A DNA stretch of 64,000 nt from Thalassotalea_F euphylliae (GTDB lineage Bacteria > Pseudomonadota > Gammaproteobacteria > Enterobacterales > Alteromonadaceae). Both the position numbers and the translations under genes were made by a program. Positions within the stretch are counted from its first letter, which is position 1. Every line of letters begins with the position of its first letter. The stretch is taken from NCBI RefSeq assembly GCF_042682785.1, contig NZ_JBHUIB010000012.1, positions 372,001-436,000 on the forward strand. Direction: 5' to 3'. Below, in pieces: positions 18,404 through 27,533 of this stretch. The notes beneath the pieces are model-generated. The model did no database searches. It worked only from the letters and a program-made list of their open reading frames with translations, and was not told the DNA's origin.

Positions 18404-19468
18404 ATGTTCAGCGCTATCATCAATCTAGGGATAGAAAACCAAAGCTCTACCCAAGTTTCAAAAATTAAAATTACTAATCTGGTTAGCTTCTTTACTGCGA
18501 TTATCGCATGCTGCTATGCGCTGTTTTTCCATTTTGAATTAGACCAGCCAGGCTTAATGCTAATGAACTTTGTGTTTGTTGGCGCGTACATGGCAACGCT
18601 TGCAATGTCTCATTTCCAGCTGTTCAAGCTGGGGAAGTTATGGTTTTTTATGACTTTAATGGTGCACGTGTTTCTACTTAGCACCCAAATATTCTCACCT
18701 TCTTCTAATTTTCACCTTTACTATTTGATCATCCCTACTGGCATTTTTGTGTTGTTTGACGAAGAAGATGTGAGAGAAAAATATTCCATCATGTTTGTCG
18801 CTATCAGTTTGTTTTTTGCGACCGTGAATTATCAAGTAGAGCCACTCATTGAGATTTCACCTAAAGCCGAAGAGCTAATCTTTATTTCCGCTGTAACTGT
18901 CATCATGATTGAAATTTTTATCGTGATGTCTTGGTTTAGCCGTTTGATGCACCGTTACCAAACGCGATTAGTCACCATGGCAACAAAGGACGGTTTGACG
19001 GGTATCGACAACCGTCGCACATTTATGAGTGTCGCGGAAGATATGATGACCCACAGCCATCGATACAATACCAAGCTTTCTTTGGTGCTGATGGACGTCG
19101 ATCACTTTAAGAAAATTAATGATAACGTTGGGCACCTAGGTGGTGACTATGTGCTCAAGCAAGTAGCTAACTTGCTTGATATGAATAGTCGAGCAAGTGA
19201 TAAATTAGCGCGCTATGGCGGTGAAGAATTTGTGTTGTTATTACCAGAGAGCAACGCATCACAGGCCAATGAAACCGCCGAAAACCTGCGTAAAATCATC
19301 GAAAAACATATCTTTCTATATCAAGGTACAACGGTACCTGTGACCATGAGTTTTGGCGTCACTGAGAAGCACATTGACGATATTGAAGTGACAGAGCTAA
19401 TCAAACGAGCAGACGGTGCGCTCTATGAGGCTAAAGAAGCCGGTAGAAACAAGGTCAAAGCGGCCTAA
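18404..19468 (+). CDS. Membrane-bound diguanylate cyclase (GGDEF)
   Basis: The 354-residue protein has about six hydrophobic segments in residues 25-190 and a C-terminal GGDEF domain from about 195. The active-site motif is GGEEF at 272-276. The inhibitory I-site RxxD is present as RASD at 263-266, five residues upstream, so product inhibition is expected. It should make cyclic di-GMP from two GTP at the inner membrane. The sensory region has no recognisable named domain. The start region lacks a clear Shine-Dalgarno. The 259 bp upstream (18145-18403) hold no gene and no recognisable cyclic-di-GMP riboswitch. A double-PilZ protein elsewhere in the window could be a downstream reader, but no link is shown. 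Confidence 0.9.
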   Translation: MFSAIINLGIENQSSTQVSKIKITNLVSFFTAIIACCYALFFHFELDQPGLMLMNFVFVGAYMATLAMSHFQLFKLGKLWFFMTLMVHVFLLSTQIFSPSSNFHLYYLIIPTGIFVLFDEEDVREKYSIMFVAISLFFATVNYQVEPLIEISPKAEELIFISAVTVIMIEIFIVMSWFSRLMHRYQTRLVTMATKDGLTGIDNRRTFMSVAEDMMTHSHRYNTKLSLVLMDVDHFKKINDNVGHLGGDYVLKQVANLLDMNSRASDKLARYGGEEFVLLLPESNASQANETAENLRKIIEKHIFLYQGTTVPVTMSFGVTEKHIDDIEVTELIKRADGALYEAKEAGRNKVKAA

Positions 19469-19551
19469 ACGTTAAGCCGATGGCAGCTTTTACAATGCAG
19501 TTAACATGCAAATTGCAGGGTAATTAGCGCGCTTTGATTTCACGCCCGCGG

Positions 19552-20220
19552 CTAGGCTAATGACTGCATGTATTCTGTAAAGCTTTCTTGGTATTTCGCA
19601 ATATCAATCGCATCAGCAATAGCATGATGCAATTCGACTGACACTGGCATCGTCACTTTACCATCTACTTCTTCTACTTTACCAAACACGATTTTGGGAA
19701 TATCTGAGCCTGATCCACTATGGGCATGTTTGTAGCCCGTAAAGCTTAACCATGGGGTTATGGAATAGAAAATTTGATAGTCACGATTGTCAACATTGGC
19801 TAAAGGCTCTTCTGCTTTTGCGGCATCTACAAGTTGACTATTAGCTGCAATAAAATCGCTTAAGCGGCAATGGTGCACCATGTTACAGAAGTTGAAAAGC
19901 CCATTTTCTTGCGCGACAGTAGCTGAGGGTTCAACGCGATTGACAATGTAAGGTCGGTTATCGGTGTCAAGGCGCGTCTTAAAGGCTTCGACACTATTGC
20001 AAGCTTGGCTAGAGAGAAACATTAATACAAGAAACAACGACATCTCGTTGTCTTTGGCATATTCGTATGCTTTTGTGATCTCCATTGAAAAACAGATATT
20101 AAAGCTGGGATCGGTAAAGTTTTTATAGAAATTGAAGTGATTTTTTCTTGCCCAAGTCTCAATCAATATGGGCGTCCTGACTATCTTGTTCGAGTCATAT
20201 TCACAAGTCACATTGACCAC
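19552..20220 (-). CDS. CAT-like O-acetyltransferase
   Basis: The 222-residue protein resembles chloramphenicol acetyltransferase (CatA fold). The C-terminal motif HHAIADAIDIAKY aligns with the CAT active site, with catalytic His H199 and the structural Asp D203 four residues later. The Gly that normally follows this Asp is Ala. SITPWLSFTGYKHA fits the conserved central block. Divergent chromosomal CAT-like proteins often do not confer chloramphenicol resistance, so no resistance is claimed. The start is GTG at 20220; a second GTG at 20211 has AGGTGG five bases upstream and may be the real one. Confidence 0.75.
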   Translation of the reverse strand: MVNVTCEYDSNKIVRTPILIETWARKNHFNFYKNFTDPSFNICFSMEITKAYEYAKDNEMSLFLVLMFLSSQACNSVEAFKTRLDTDNRPYIVNRVEPSATVAQENGLFNFCNMVHHCRLSDFIAANSQLVDAAKAEEPLANVDNRDYQIFYSITPWLSFTGYKHAHSGSGSDIPKIVFGKVEEVDGKVTMPVSVELHHAIADAIDIAKYQESFTEYMQSLA

Positions 20221-20308
20221 CTAAGCCTATTTTTTATCTTCTTTGATAATACATCAGCAGAATGGGTCAGTGAATGCATTAACCGTGAACACAGGTGTTT
20301 CTCTCGAA

Positions 20309-20701
20309 CTACGCATATTGTTTTAATGAACATAACCAAGATTTTGCTTCGTCTTCCGACTTAAATACCTGGGTGAGTATTTTAGATTGGCTAAGAAATT
20401 CCTGCTGACTCCTGATGATATCTAACATGCCTTCTCCTTGAATGACGATCGCTTTGCCTAGGCAGTTTTGCTTTTCCAACCATATGGCGTGTCTATTCCC
20501 CTCTTCGTGGGCGTCAGGCGTACTGCCCTCATAATTGGTCAGGTTTATTAGCAGATAAAACCCGTTGCCATTTAAATCTGTGATTTTCTTTTCTGCGAGT
20601 TCACACAAGTTTTTAGAAGCTAGATAATTAAACATACCATCGAAATTGACAAACATGGTGTCGTCAACAATTTCTACGGTGTAGTTGCCGTGTTCAATCA
20701 C
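20309..20701 (-). CDS. STAS/SpoIIAA-like small protein, function unknown
   Basis: This 130-residue soluble protein has alternating strand/helix patterns typical of a SpoIIAA/STAS-like fold: VEIVDDTMFVNFDGMFN, FYLLINLTNYEGSTPDA, AIVIQGEGM and a final FKSEDEAKSWLCSL helix. The resemblance is structural and by eye only. The start is GTG at 20701 with AAGGA 8 nt upstream. It follows the catalase-like gene by 57 bp on the same strand, but an intrinsic terminator lies between them, so it is probably transcribed separately. Partner and role are unknown. Confidence 0.6.
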   Translation of the reverse strand: MIEHGNYTVEIVDDTMFVNFDGMFNYLASKNLCELAEKKITDLNGNGFYLLINLTNYEGSTPDAHEEGNRHAIWLEKQNCLGKAIVIQGEGMLDIIRSQQEFLSQSKILTQVFKSEDEAKSWLCSLKQYA

Positions 20702-20749
20702 TAATGGGTTCCTTACTGCTTAATCAAAGGAATACGCAATATTCTACAG

Positions 20750-20771
20750 AAAAGCAGCCTAGTCGGCTGCT
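20750..20771 (-). terminator. Intrinsic terminator overlapping the end of the catalase-like gene
   Basis: On the minus strand AGCAGCC and GGCTGCT pair around the loop GACTA and are followed by TTTT. The stop codon of the catalase-like gene lies in the loop, so the terminator marks the end of the patatin to catalase-like operon. Confidence 0.7.
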
Positions 20772-21961
20772 TCTGAAAGTGCGGAAGTTGTTACTGTTTC
20801 GTTACTCTCGGCAGGACAAGCTTCACCATTTAGTGATAAACACCAACCTTTAGGCTCTTGTTTTTCGACCTTGTTCTTACCGTGTCTGAAGCGAGAAACA
20901 CCATCATAAACCGCTTTTCTTAAACGGTTTATACCACCGACAGGCTCAATGTCTTGAGTGCCGTGCCACGGTGTAAATGACAAGTTCTCACAGAAGCTAT
21001 TTTGTACTTCTGTGCTGAACTCTTGCTGTGGAATAGTGATTCGCGCAACGTTGATGAAGGGGGAGTCAGACTCGCTCCATCGCACAGTGGTATCTTCCAC
21101 AGGCATGTTCTTCGTTGGGTCTTGCAGTTGCACCATAAAATCAAAACATGCTTCATTATTGCCCACATTTTTGACCAACTCTTGGCGCAAGAAATTCGGG
21201 TTATCGTCATCGACCTCAACGGCGGTGTTTGTATCACAGGCCTTAGCCGAGTATTTCATAAACTGCTCAGGACCTAGGCGATAAGCAGATAAACTAAAAT
21301 ACTGCTCGGTTAACAAACTATCCGGTGCTGCTTTTAATGTACCTGCGCCTAGATATAGCTGGCGGAAGTGCCACTTAAAGATGTTCCAATTGAAGTTATC
21401 GAAGAAATAACCGAATTTGTCGCCTTGTGCCTGTGTTTGCATAAAGGTTTTGTACTCTTTCACCGTAGGAATAAAGAATACGTCGTTATTGATCATCACG
21501 AAGTCTTGGCTGCCAGCATCTTGCGGGTCGGTTAGCAATGTTGGCTGGTCAATGTTCATTAACTTTATTGCCATACCTCGCGCATCGCGCACTGAATCCG
21601 GCTGAGGCATAGTGTCTCCGCTTGAATAGCGAATCCATGCTTGATATTCACGAGGTTCCTTAAATACGCCATAACGTAGCTTAGGGTCTGCCAACTCCGG
21701 CACGGTAAATGTCGCTTTCAAGCAACCATGTGCCTTAGCGTGTACATCGCGACGATATGGTGATGGTGCAGTTTTTTGATGGCTACGGGTAGCCATAGTC
21801 ACCGCTGAAGAGATGATATCGGCTATGTAGGTTTTTTCTTCTGGTGGCTCATAAATGCCATTATGGAATTTACTGGCGTCTTGCTCAGATACAAAGTTCG
21901 CACAAACGGCAACCGCTACGACTGCGCCCCCAGCTAATAAGACTTTTCCTGTTGTGTTCAT
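20759..21961 (-). CDS. Catalase-family hemoprotein, membrane-anchored
   Basis: The 400-residue protein starts with a hydrophobic segment (residues 6-22) that should anchor it in the membrane or export it. The catalase core follows in reduced form. RRDVHAKAHGCLKATF carries the distal His H74 in the HAK context, RDARGMAIKL follows, and QDFVMINNDVFFIP holds the conserved Asn. This pattern fits the shortened y4iL/SrpA-like branch of the catalase superfamily rather than a classical catalase (about 480+ residues). Members bind heme and may act on organic peroxides; no assay is implied here. It is the last gene of the four-gene operon, 12 bp after the di-heme cytochrome. Confidence 0.8.
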   Translation of the reverse strand: MNTTGKVLLAGGAVVAVAVCANFVSEQDASKFHNGIYEPPEEKTYIADIISSAVTMATRSHQKTAPSPYRRDVHAKAHGCLKATFTVPELADPKLRYGVFKEPREYQAWIRYSSGDTMPQPDSVRDARGMAIKLMNIDQPTLLTDPQDAGSQDFVMINNDVFFIPTVKEYKTFMQTQAQGDKFGYFFDNFNWNIFKWHFRQLYLGAGTLKAAPDSLLTEQYFSLSAYRLGPEQFMKYSAKACDTNTAVEVDDDNPNFLRQELVKNVGNNEACFDFMVQLQDPTKNMPVEDTTVRWSESDSPFINVARITIPQQEFSTEVQNSFCENLSFTPWHGTQDIEPVGGINRLRKAVYDGVSRFRHGKNKVEKQEPKGWCLSLNGEACPAESNETVTTSALSEAAD

Positions 21962-21973
21962 ATACTTCTTACC

Positions 21974-24283
21974 TTATGAGTCTGTGTTAGCTAGCGCTAA
22001 ACAATTAACTGGATCGCGTTTTTTCAATGGCTTTTCGTTGTCTTTGTGAATCTTTAAATATTCAATTAATTGCCAACGTTCATCAGGGGTAAGCTCAGGG
22101 CCAATAACGCCATATTGTGGTGGGTTACCTGGCTTGTAAGGAACATAACCTGCTCTGAATTCATGACCTGTATTTAAATTTCCGTCTATAGTGGTGTCGA
22201 ACCAGAACCCACTTTTTGACAGTGGTGTGGTGTCGTAACCTAAGCTTACTGGGTCGTATTCACGGCGACCAACAAAGAATTTTTCATCACGTTCACTGAC
22301 AGGTGACAACAATTGATAAATGTTAGGCACCGACCCATTGTGAAGAAACGGTGGTGTTGCCCAAATACCTTCTAGAGGACGAGCCTTATAAGCAAGTGGC
22401 TGTTGAGGCATATCAAGCGCACCGAAACCGTCAAAACAAGCTTGTTGAGCTTCTGTATAGTTTTTGTCTTTGTAGTGTTTTTCACGAATCATAATACCGA
22501 CGAGGTTAAGAGCTTCACCAACGGTGAGTGATTCAATGTTTAAACTGCTGATGACACTATCAAGCTTGTTAAGTTGCTCACTGACCAGTGCTGTTTTGAT
22601 ATCAGACTGCACTGTAGCATCACCATATTCAGCGATTTTTTCATCTAAGCTCGTAATATCGCTGTACTGACTTTCCCAGCTACCGAAGACTTTAGACAGT
22701 GTTTTGTATGTGTCTTGGTTCTGCGCTAGCCAATCGGTTTGATAGTGCAATTGACTGGTTTGTGGGTTGGGCTGAGACAAAAATGCAACTAAAGCAGGAT
22801 CTTTCAATGCTTGTTCTGTCACGCGTTTTAGGTTGCGTACATGAATTGGACGCACCGTAGCAATGATTTCATCACTAGTGATTCCTGTTTTTGACAGGTT
22901 GAATCGATTGTTGACGAAGTTAAATGCCGTGTTGGGGTCAGTACCAATTTCTTCTATGCCAAGGGTTTTCATTATCCAAACTGGTTCATCTGCGGTTTTA
23001 AGCGGCATATCAATCGCTTTTAACATCTCATTGGCGGGATGTGGGCCATGACAGCCCTGGCAGTGTTTCTGGAACAACACTTTGCCTTTTGCGGCTTTTT
23101 CTTGATCAACCTTGCCGAACAACTCTTCTGGCCATTGCGGTGGCGTTAGGTCTTGTAGTGTTGTTTCAATATCGTGAATATTCTCTGCAAGGACAGAGCT
23201 ATTAAAGCGCTGGTCGATAGGAAGCGGACGGCCGTAGTTATCAACAAATGCAATGTGCGCGCCGACACCTAAAGCTTCGCCCATGTTGCGTGCCATCGGT
23301 TGTTTAACAGAGGCGCCGTACTGCACCCAATCGAATTTCCAGATATTCCACACAGGTGGATAACTCACAGGGCCTGTCGCCAAGTGGTAGTTTTCGTCAG
23401 CTAAATTATCGCCGAATACGGTATTGCCGATACGGGCGAGAGCATCTGTGCGACCAAAGCCTTCTTCTACAGGATAAAGGTGCTTACTTGAGTCGTTGTA
23501 CCCTTGTTTTACAAATGCCCAAAGTACGTTGCCAAAGCTTTCTTTTAGGGCGCTTTTCGCTTCTGAGGTCGCTTCGTCGCCTAATACCTTGCGTGCAAAA
23601 CGGTTGAATTTAAACGGATTAAGATATGTGCTTGCCATTGACGCCACGAGTGTGGGGACAAAGTGACCAACTTTCATGGTGGTGAAAGCATGCATTGCCT
23701 GTCCGCCATCGATACGAATAGCGTATCGTGTACCGTCTTTGCTGTAATTAAGTTGGCCGTTATGACATGCTGAGCAAGTAATGTCGAGTAATTGTGCGTC
23801 ATTAATCGTGCTGTAATGCTTAGTAAAGCCTAACGGGTATAGATGTGGATTAGCTTTCGTTGGTTGATCATCAACAATGAAACCGTAGGCTTTCATATGG
23901 TTGGGATCTGCGAAACGATCTCGACCCCAAGGCATTTCTAAGTGATTAAACCAATCGTATTCGAAACCTTTTAAACTGGTCCCTTGCGCAGTGTAGTAGT
24001 AGAGTTGGCGTTCAGGTGATTGTTCAGTGAGTCCCCAACCTTGGTCTAGGTAAACCGTTTTATCTGTTGGTTCATAAAGAGGAATTTGACTCGCTGGGTA
24101 ATGGATGAGCGCAAATAAGCCAATAGTGGCAATAACCACTACGCCAATAAAACCAATAAGCAATCCTTTGAGCACTTTAAAAACGGTTAGGCTCTTCAGA
24201 AAGTCGATGAACCAACGAATAATTTCGCCGCTAAAGACGAAGTAGAGGGCGTCTTTTATTTTCGTAAAAATCCAACTAATCAT
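21974..24283 (-). CDS. RoxA-like di-heme cytochrome c (oxygenase/peroxidase-type)
   Basis: This 769-residue protein has an N-terminal membrane helix (about residues 40-65) and two c-type heme motifs: CSACH (C170, C173, H174) and CQGCH (C408, C411, H412). The C-terminal block PPFLHNGSVPNIYQLL resembles the distal part of bacterial cytochrome c peroxidases. CSACH matches the first heme motif of the rubber oxygenase RoxA, and the size is similar, so I place it in the RoxA/di-heme cytochrome c family (recalled, not searched). RoxA cleaves C=C bonds of polyisoprene; the substrate here is unknown. The ATG at 24283 is chosen over the upstream TTG at 24295. It sits between SMP-30 and the catalase-like gene. 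Confidence 0.8.
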   Translation of the reverse strand: MISWIFTKIKDALYFVFSGEIIRWFIDFLKSLTVFKVLKGLLIGFIGVVVIATIGLFALIHYPASQIPLYEPTDKTVYLDQGWGLTEQSPERQLYYYTAQGTSLKGFEYDWFNHLEMPWGRDRFADPNHMKAYGFIVDDQPTKANPHLYPLGFTKHYSTINDAQLLDITCSACHNGQLNYSKDGTRYAIRIDGGQAMHAFTTMKVGHFVPTLVASMASTYLNPFKFNRFARKVLGDEATSEAKSALKESFGNVLWAFVKQGYNDSSKHLYPVEEGFGRTDALARIGNTVFGDNLADENYHLATGPVSYPPVWNIWKFDWVQYGASVKQPMARNMGEALGVGAHIAFVDNYGRPLPIDQRFNSSVLAENIHDIETTLQDLTPPQWPEELFGKVDQEKAAKGKVLFQKHCQGCHGPHPANEMLKAIDMPLKTADEPVWIMKTLGIEEIGTDPNTAFNFVNNRFNLSKTGITSDEIIATVRPIHVRNLKRVTEQALKDPALVAFLSQPNPQTSQLHYQTDWLAQNQDTYKTLSKVFGSWESQYSDITSLDEKIAEYGDATVQSDIKTALVSEQLNKLDSVISSLNIESLTVGEALNLVGIMIREKHYKDKNYTEAQQACFDGFGALDMPQQPLAYKARPLEGIWATPPFLHNGSVPNIYQLLSPVSERDEKFFVGRREYDPVSLGYDTTPLSKSGFWFDTTIDGNLNTGHEFRAGYVPYKPGNPPQYGVIGPELTPDERWQLIEYLKIHKDNEKPLKKRDPVNCLALANTDS

Positions 24284-24300
24284 AGTCTTATCCAATTGTA

Positions 24301-25380
24301 TTAGGCGTTGAAATCAAGCTTTAAGCCCGCGACTTTGGTTTGCAGTTTCACAAGTGCTCCGCTAGCTCCCAGTGTGATAAATGCAGTTTTTAAATCATCG
24401 CCACCAAAGCAAATATTTGAAGGCAATGGTGCAAATTTTCCATCTGGGCGCTGTACTTCAATATATTCGAGTAATTCACCTGCTGGCGACACGACACTGA
24501 TACCGCCATTTGACATCGGCATATTGCCATATGGCAGCATAGTTGCGATGTGTAAATTACCTTCGCTATCGATGGCCATAGAATCAAAAATGGCTTGGCC
24601 GCCAAATTTGTAAAGTTGGTAGGTGCCGTCAATTGACGCAGGGTTCGGCTTGATTTTTCCTGGTGCAGAAAGCTCCCAGTAAAGCACTTGGCCCGTGTAG
24701 GTTTCAACCGTGTACAATCGCTTGCCATCTGGCGACAAGCCAATACCGTTTGGCGCATTCAATGGGAATACCATTTGCGTAATTTCGCTGCCATCTGCTT
24801 TGGCATAATAGATGCCGGTAATATCTCTATCTAGCTCTCGGCTTTTGCCCCAATCGGTAAACCAGAAGTTACCTAGCTCATCAAATACAATGTCATCCGG
24901 GCCTTTGAGTTCAAACGGGGTAGGTGACTCTTCAACGGTCCATTGCATTGTCGCCATGTCCAGACGGCGAATTTTGCTGGTTTCGGTGTACAGTGTTGTC
25001 ACGTCGCCAGTTGCTAAGTCGACTTTCTGAATTAAACCGCCTTTGTAATCCGCTGGTTGGGTTGTGCCAATGTTGAGGACCTGTTCTTTGGGGGGAATGG
25101 GTACTGGCATCCATGTAAAGCCACCGCAGTTACAGATATAGGCATGACCGTCTGGGCCAATGGCTAAACCGTTTGGTCCACCGCCAGTATGCGCGACAAT
25201 GGTTGACTCGCCACTGGCTGATACTTTTACCAATGTTTGCGCTTTAATATCAACAAGTAAAATGCTGCCATCTTTCAGATATACCGGACCTTCAGGGTAC
25301 TCGAGCGAGGCAGTGATAAGTTCGAATTCGCCTTGATAAAACTGTGAATCGGCAATGGTAACTTGTTTAGTTAATGGCAT
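24301..25380 (-). CDS. SMP-30/gluconolactonase-family protein
   Basis: The 359-residue protein shows a six-bladed propeller pattern: LEYPEGPVYLKDGSILLVDI with the metal-binding Glu near E30, GGGPNGLAIGPDG, LGNFWFTDWG, APNGIGLSPDGKRLYTVET and FDSMAIDSEGNLHIATM. SMP-30 enzymes are metal-dependent lactonases or related hydrolases. No signal peptide is seen, so it is probably cytoplasmic, unlike its two anchored neighbours. AAAGGA lies 7 nt before the ATG. It is the second gene of the operon, 13 bp after the patatin gene and 17 bp before the RoxA-like start. The substrate may be a lactone or ester from the same pathway; this is inference. Confidence 0.88.
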   Translation of the reverse strand: MPLTKQVTIADSQFYQGEFELITASLEYPEGPVYLKDGSILLVDIKAQTLVKVSASGESTIVAHTGGGPNGLAIGPDGHAYICNCGGFTWMPVPIPPKEQVLNIGTTQPADYKGGLIQKVDLATGDVTTLYTETSKIRRLDMATMQWTVEESPTPFELKGPDDIVFDELGNFWFTDWGKSRELDRDITGIYYAKADGSEITQMVFPLNAPNGIGLSPDGKRLYTVETYTGQVLYWELSAPGKIKPNPASIDGTYQLYKFGGQAIFDSMAIDSEGNLHIATMLPYGNMPMSNGGISVVSPAGELLEYIEVQRPDGKFAPLPSNICFGGDDLKTAFITLGASGALVKLQTKVAGLKLDFNA

Positions 25381-25393
25381 GAATAGTCCTTTG

Positions 25394-27406
25394 CTAGTGT
25401 TTTTTTATTATTGTTCGGTGTTCTTTCAGCATTTGGTGCGTAATTTGGAAACCTAATTCGCGATACGCTTCAAACTGATATTCGTCAAAAAATTGATCGG
25501 CCGTCGTTTGGTCTGGGAATGTTGGATTCTCATGTTTATAGCCCACCACATCAGGGCTTAAACCGGCAATCATGGCTGATTTAATATAGAGAAATTCAGC
25601 TGTTGTGCCGTCTTCATAGCTAAGTTCGCCGACCACATAAGCTTGTGCACTAATGCCATTTTTACCAGGCAGTAGTGGCGATGTATCGAGCTTTAATTTA
25701 GCACCAAAGTCGACGCGTATCAGCTCGGTCATTTTCGCCAAGTCATGAAACTTAAACAGTGGATCAGCACCGGCATCAATAGAAATGATCACTTTTGCTT
25801 TGCGTTTTACCAGTTCGTATACGCCTAAATTTTCGAAATGGCCGCCGTCTGACAAATGGATATAGGGTTGGTTTTCATCCAAGCCTTTACCTAGCATATC
25901 TCTGAATATGCAGTTGTACCAAAGTGGCCTTTTTACCGTGTGGGCAAGTGCGGTCTTAGGATTAGGCAACCAACAGCCTAGACGCAAATTAAATAGTGCC
26001 ATGACAAAGTTTAAACCACGGCCTCGTGTCAACGCGGTATTTGTTGCTACCGCAGCGCCAGAGATTGCAGTAACGCTGGCAAGATCTGTGTTACCGGTCA
26101 TGTAGTTACCGGTTGAAATATAACCTGTCGCTGATGAGCCCGCCATCACTGGTGTAAATGTGAAATTATCGCCACATCGACTTTTATACCTAGGGTGCTT
26201 CGAGTCAATCAATTCCAAATTACAGTTGATAATGTGATAGGGACCTTTGTCTGCAGTAAATTCCGCCAAATAGCACAGCTGAGATGCTTTCCAACCCTCT
26301 TTCGCAATAATTATTTCGTCATCACTTTCAGTATCTGGGATGCTGGTTGGCATAAAGGTATCGCGCAATCTGTTGCGGTAATAACCATGCATGGAAATGA
26401 GGTTGATATCGCAGCAAATAGCGAGCGTGACAGACAGTGCTGTCCAAATGTAAAAGCTAACCGGCACATATAACACCATAGGCTCTAGCCAAAGCGTGGC
26501 AAGGTGGTACGTCATGGTGAAGGTGCTTAGGCAGAAGACATAAATTAACCCGCGAACAAGAAGCCCTGTGATCAGTGAAGGGCCGTCTTCTCCTTGCTGA
26601 TTGCTTCGTTTTATAAGCATTGAGGCAAGCACGGCGCTAACAATAGCGACTGATATACTGCTATGGACCACTTTTTCTGTGAATTGGTAGATGGCGTCGT
26701 GTAGCCATGGCAAGTGGCCAACGATAAGGAAACCTAACGTTATACCTGCGGTCTTCGTTACAGCACTTCGGAGGTATTCTGTAGTACGTTTTTTCAAACC
26801 ACAAGCGCCAGTAGATATGGCGGTGGCAAACATCAAGAGAATACAAAGGCCGAAACCGATAAAACCAAACAAGGTGGCGAAACCAAAAATGTTTGAAATC
26901 GGTTGTTCGCGAAGTGGCAATAACCATTCACCGAGCTGGATAGATGAAAGGAAAAATAACCACACGAATGCTGGGATAAGGATAACCAAATTTATGAAGG
27001 TGCCGGTCAGAATGGCGGTCATTAATGATAGTTTAGTGATCCCGTTGCCTGGCGTCAGAAAACTTGCATGCGAGCGCAGCCATGCTAAAACTGCGCCACC
27101 TAGCTTATCGTGATCTTTGCGGTCTGTACCAAAGGGGAATCGACCGTCTAGCTTTTGATTAAACCAGCTGAGGCAAGACGCCATATAACCACCACCAGAT
27201 ACAGATGACGTAATATCAACGTGTTCAAGCACATCATGTTTTTCCAGTGCCTGCAGTACACCTAAATTGAAGGTTGCCGAACGTATGCCACCGCCGGAGA
27301 GCGCGACACCCGTTAAGCCTTGTTCTGTAGATTGATCAGGACGGCGCTTAGCGATCCAAGCTTGTTCCTGTTCGAGCAATTGTTGTTTTTGTTGTTCGCT
27401 CGTCAC
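25394..27406 (-). CDS. Patatin-like phospholipase with membrane segments
   Basis: The 670-residue protein has the patatin catalytic parts split by a membrane region. GVALSGGGIRSATFN (oxyanion-hole GGG at 38-40, R42) and the nucleophile S70 in SSVSGGGYMAS come first. Several hydrophobic segments follow at about 130-330, and then the catalytic Asp D520 in LSDGGHFENLGVYEL. Patatins use a Ser-Asp dyad to release fatty acids from lipids. The inserted membrane segments place the active site next to a bilayer. The start is GTG at 27406. It is the first gene of the operon; the 127 bp upstream should hold the promoter, but no clear hexamers were identified. Confidence 0.88.
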   Translation of the reverse strand: MTSEQQKQQLLEQEQAWIAKRRPDQSTEQGLTGVALSGGGIRSATFNLGVLQALEKHDVLEHVDITSSVSGGGYMASCLSWFNQKLDGRFPFGTDRKDHDKLGGAVLAWLRSHASFLTPGNGITKLSLMTAILTGTFINLVILIPAFVWLFFLSSIQLGEWLLPLREQPISNIFGFATLFGFIGFGLCILLMFATAISTGACGLKKRTTEYLRSAVTKTAGITLGFLIVGHLPWLHDAIYQFTEKVVHSSISVAIVSAVLASMLIKRSNQQGEDGPSLITGLLVRGLIYVFCLSTFTMTYHLATLWLEPMVLYVPVSFYIWTALSVTLAICCDINLISMHGYYRNRLRDTFMPTSIPDTESDDEIIIAKEGWKASQLCYLAEFTADKGPYHIINCNLELIDSKHPRYKSRCGDNFTFTPVMAGSSATGYISTGNYMTGNTDLASVTAISGAAVATNTALTRGRGLNFVMALFNLRLGCWLPNPKTALAHTVKRPLWYNCIFRDMLGKGLDENQPYIHLSDGGHFENLGVYELVKRKAKVIISIDAGADPLFKFHDLAKMTELIRVDFGAKLKLDTSPLLPGKNGISAQAYVVGELSYEDGTTAEFLYIKSAMIAGLSPDVVGYKHENPTFPDQTTADQFFDEYQFEAYRELGFQITHQMLKEHRTIIKKH

Positions 27407-27533
27407 TTCACTATTCCGTTAATGGTTAACAGAACCAGCATAACAAGATTCAATCTATTGTTATATAAAGAAATAATGAAATTGTATGACTAATGGATAT
27501 AAGTGGTTGTTTTCTGGTCAACCAGACTGGGTA

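Noticed and set aside
19552..20220. Chloramphenicol resistance gene
   Set aside because: The fold and active-site His fit CAT, but the motif is divergent (Ala for the Gly after the key Asp) and no resistance-associated mobile context is seen.
20137..20364. Plus-strand ORF across the CAT-like gene start and the intergenic region
   Set aside because: It has no ribosome site or recognisable protein features, and it overlaps two better-supported minus-strand genes.
26691..27113. 140-codon plus-strand ORF antisense to the patatin gene
   Set aside because: The minus frame carries clear patatin motifs and membrane segments, so the plus-strand ORF is a shadow.
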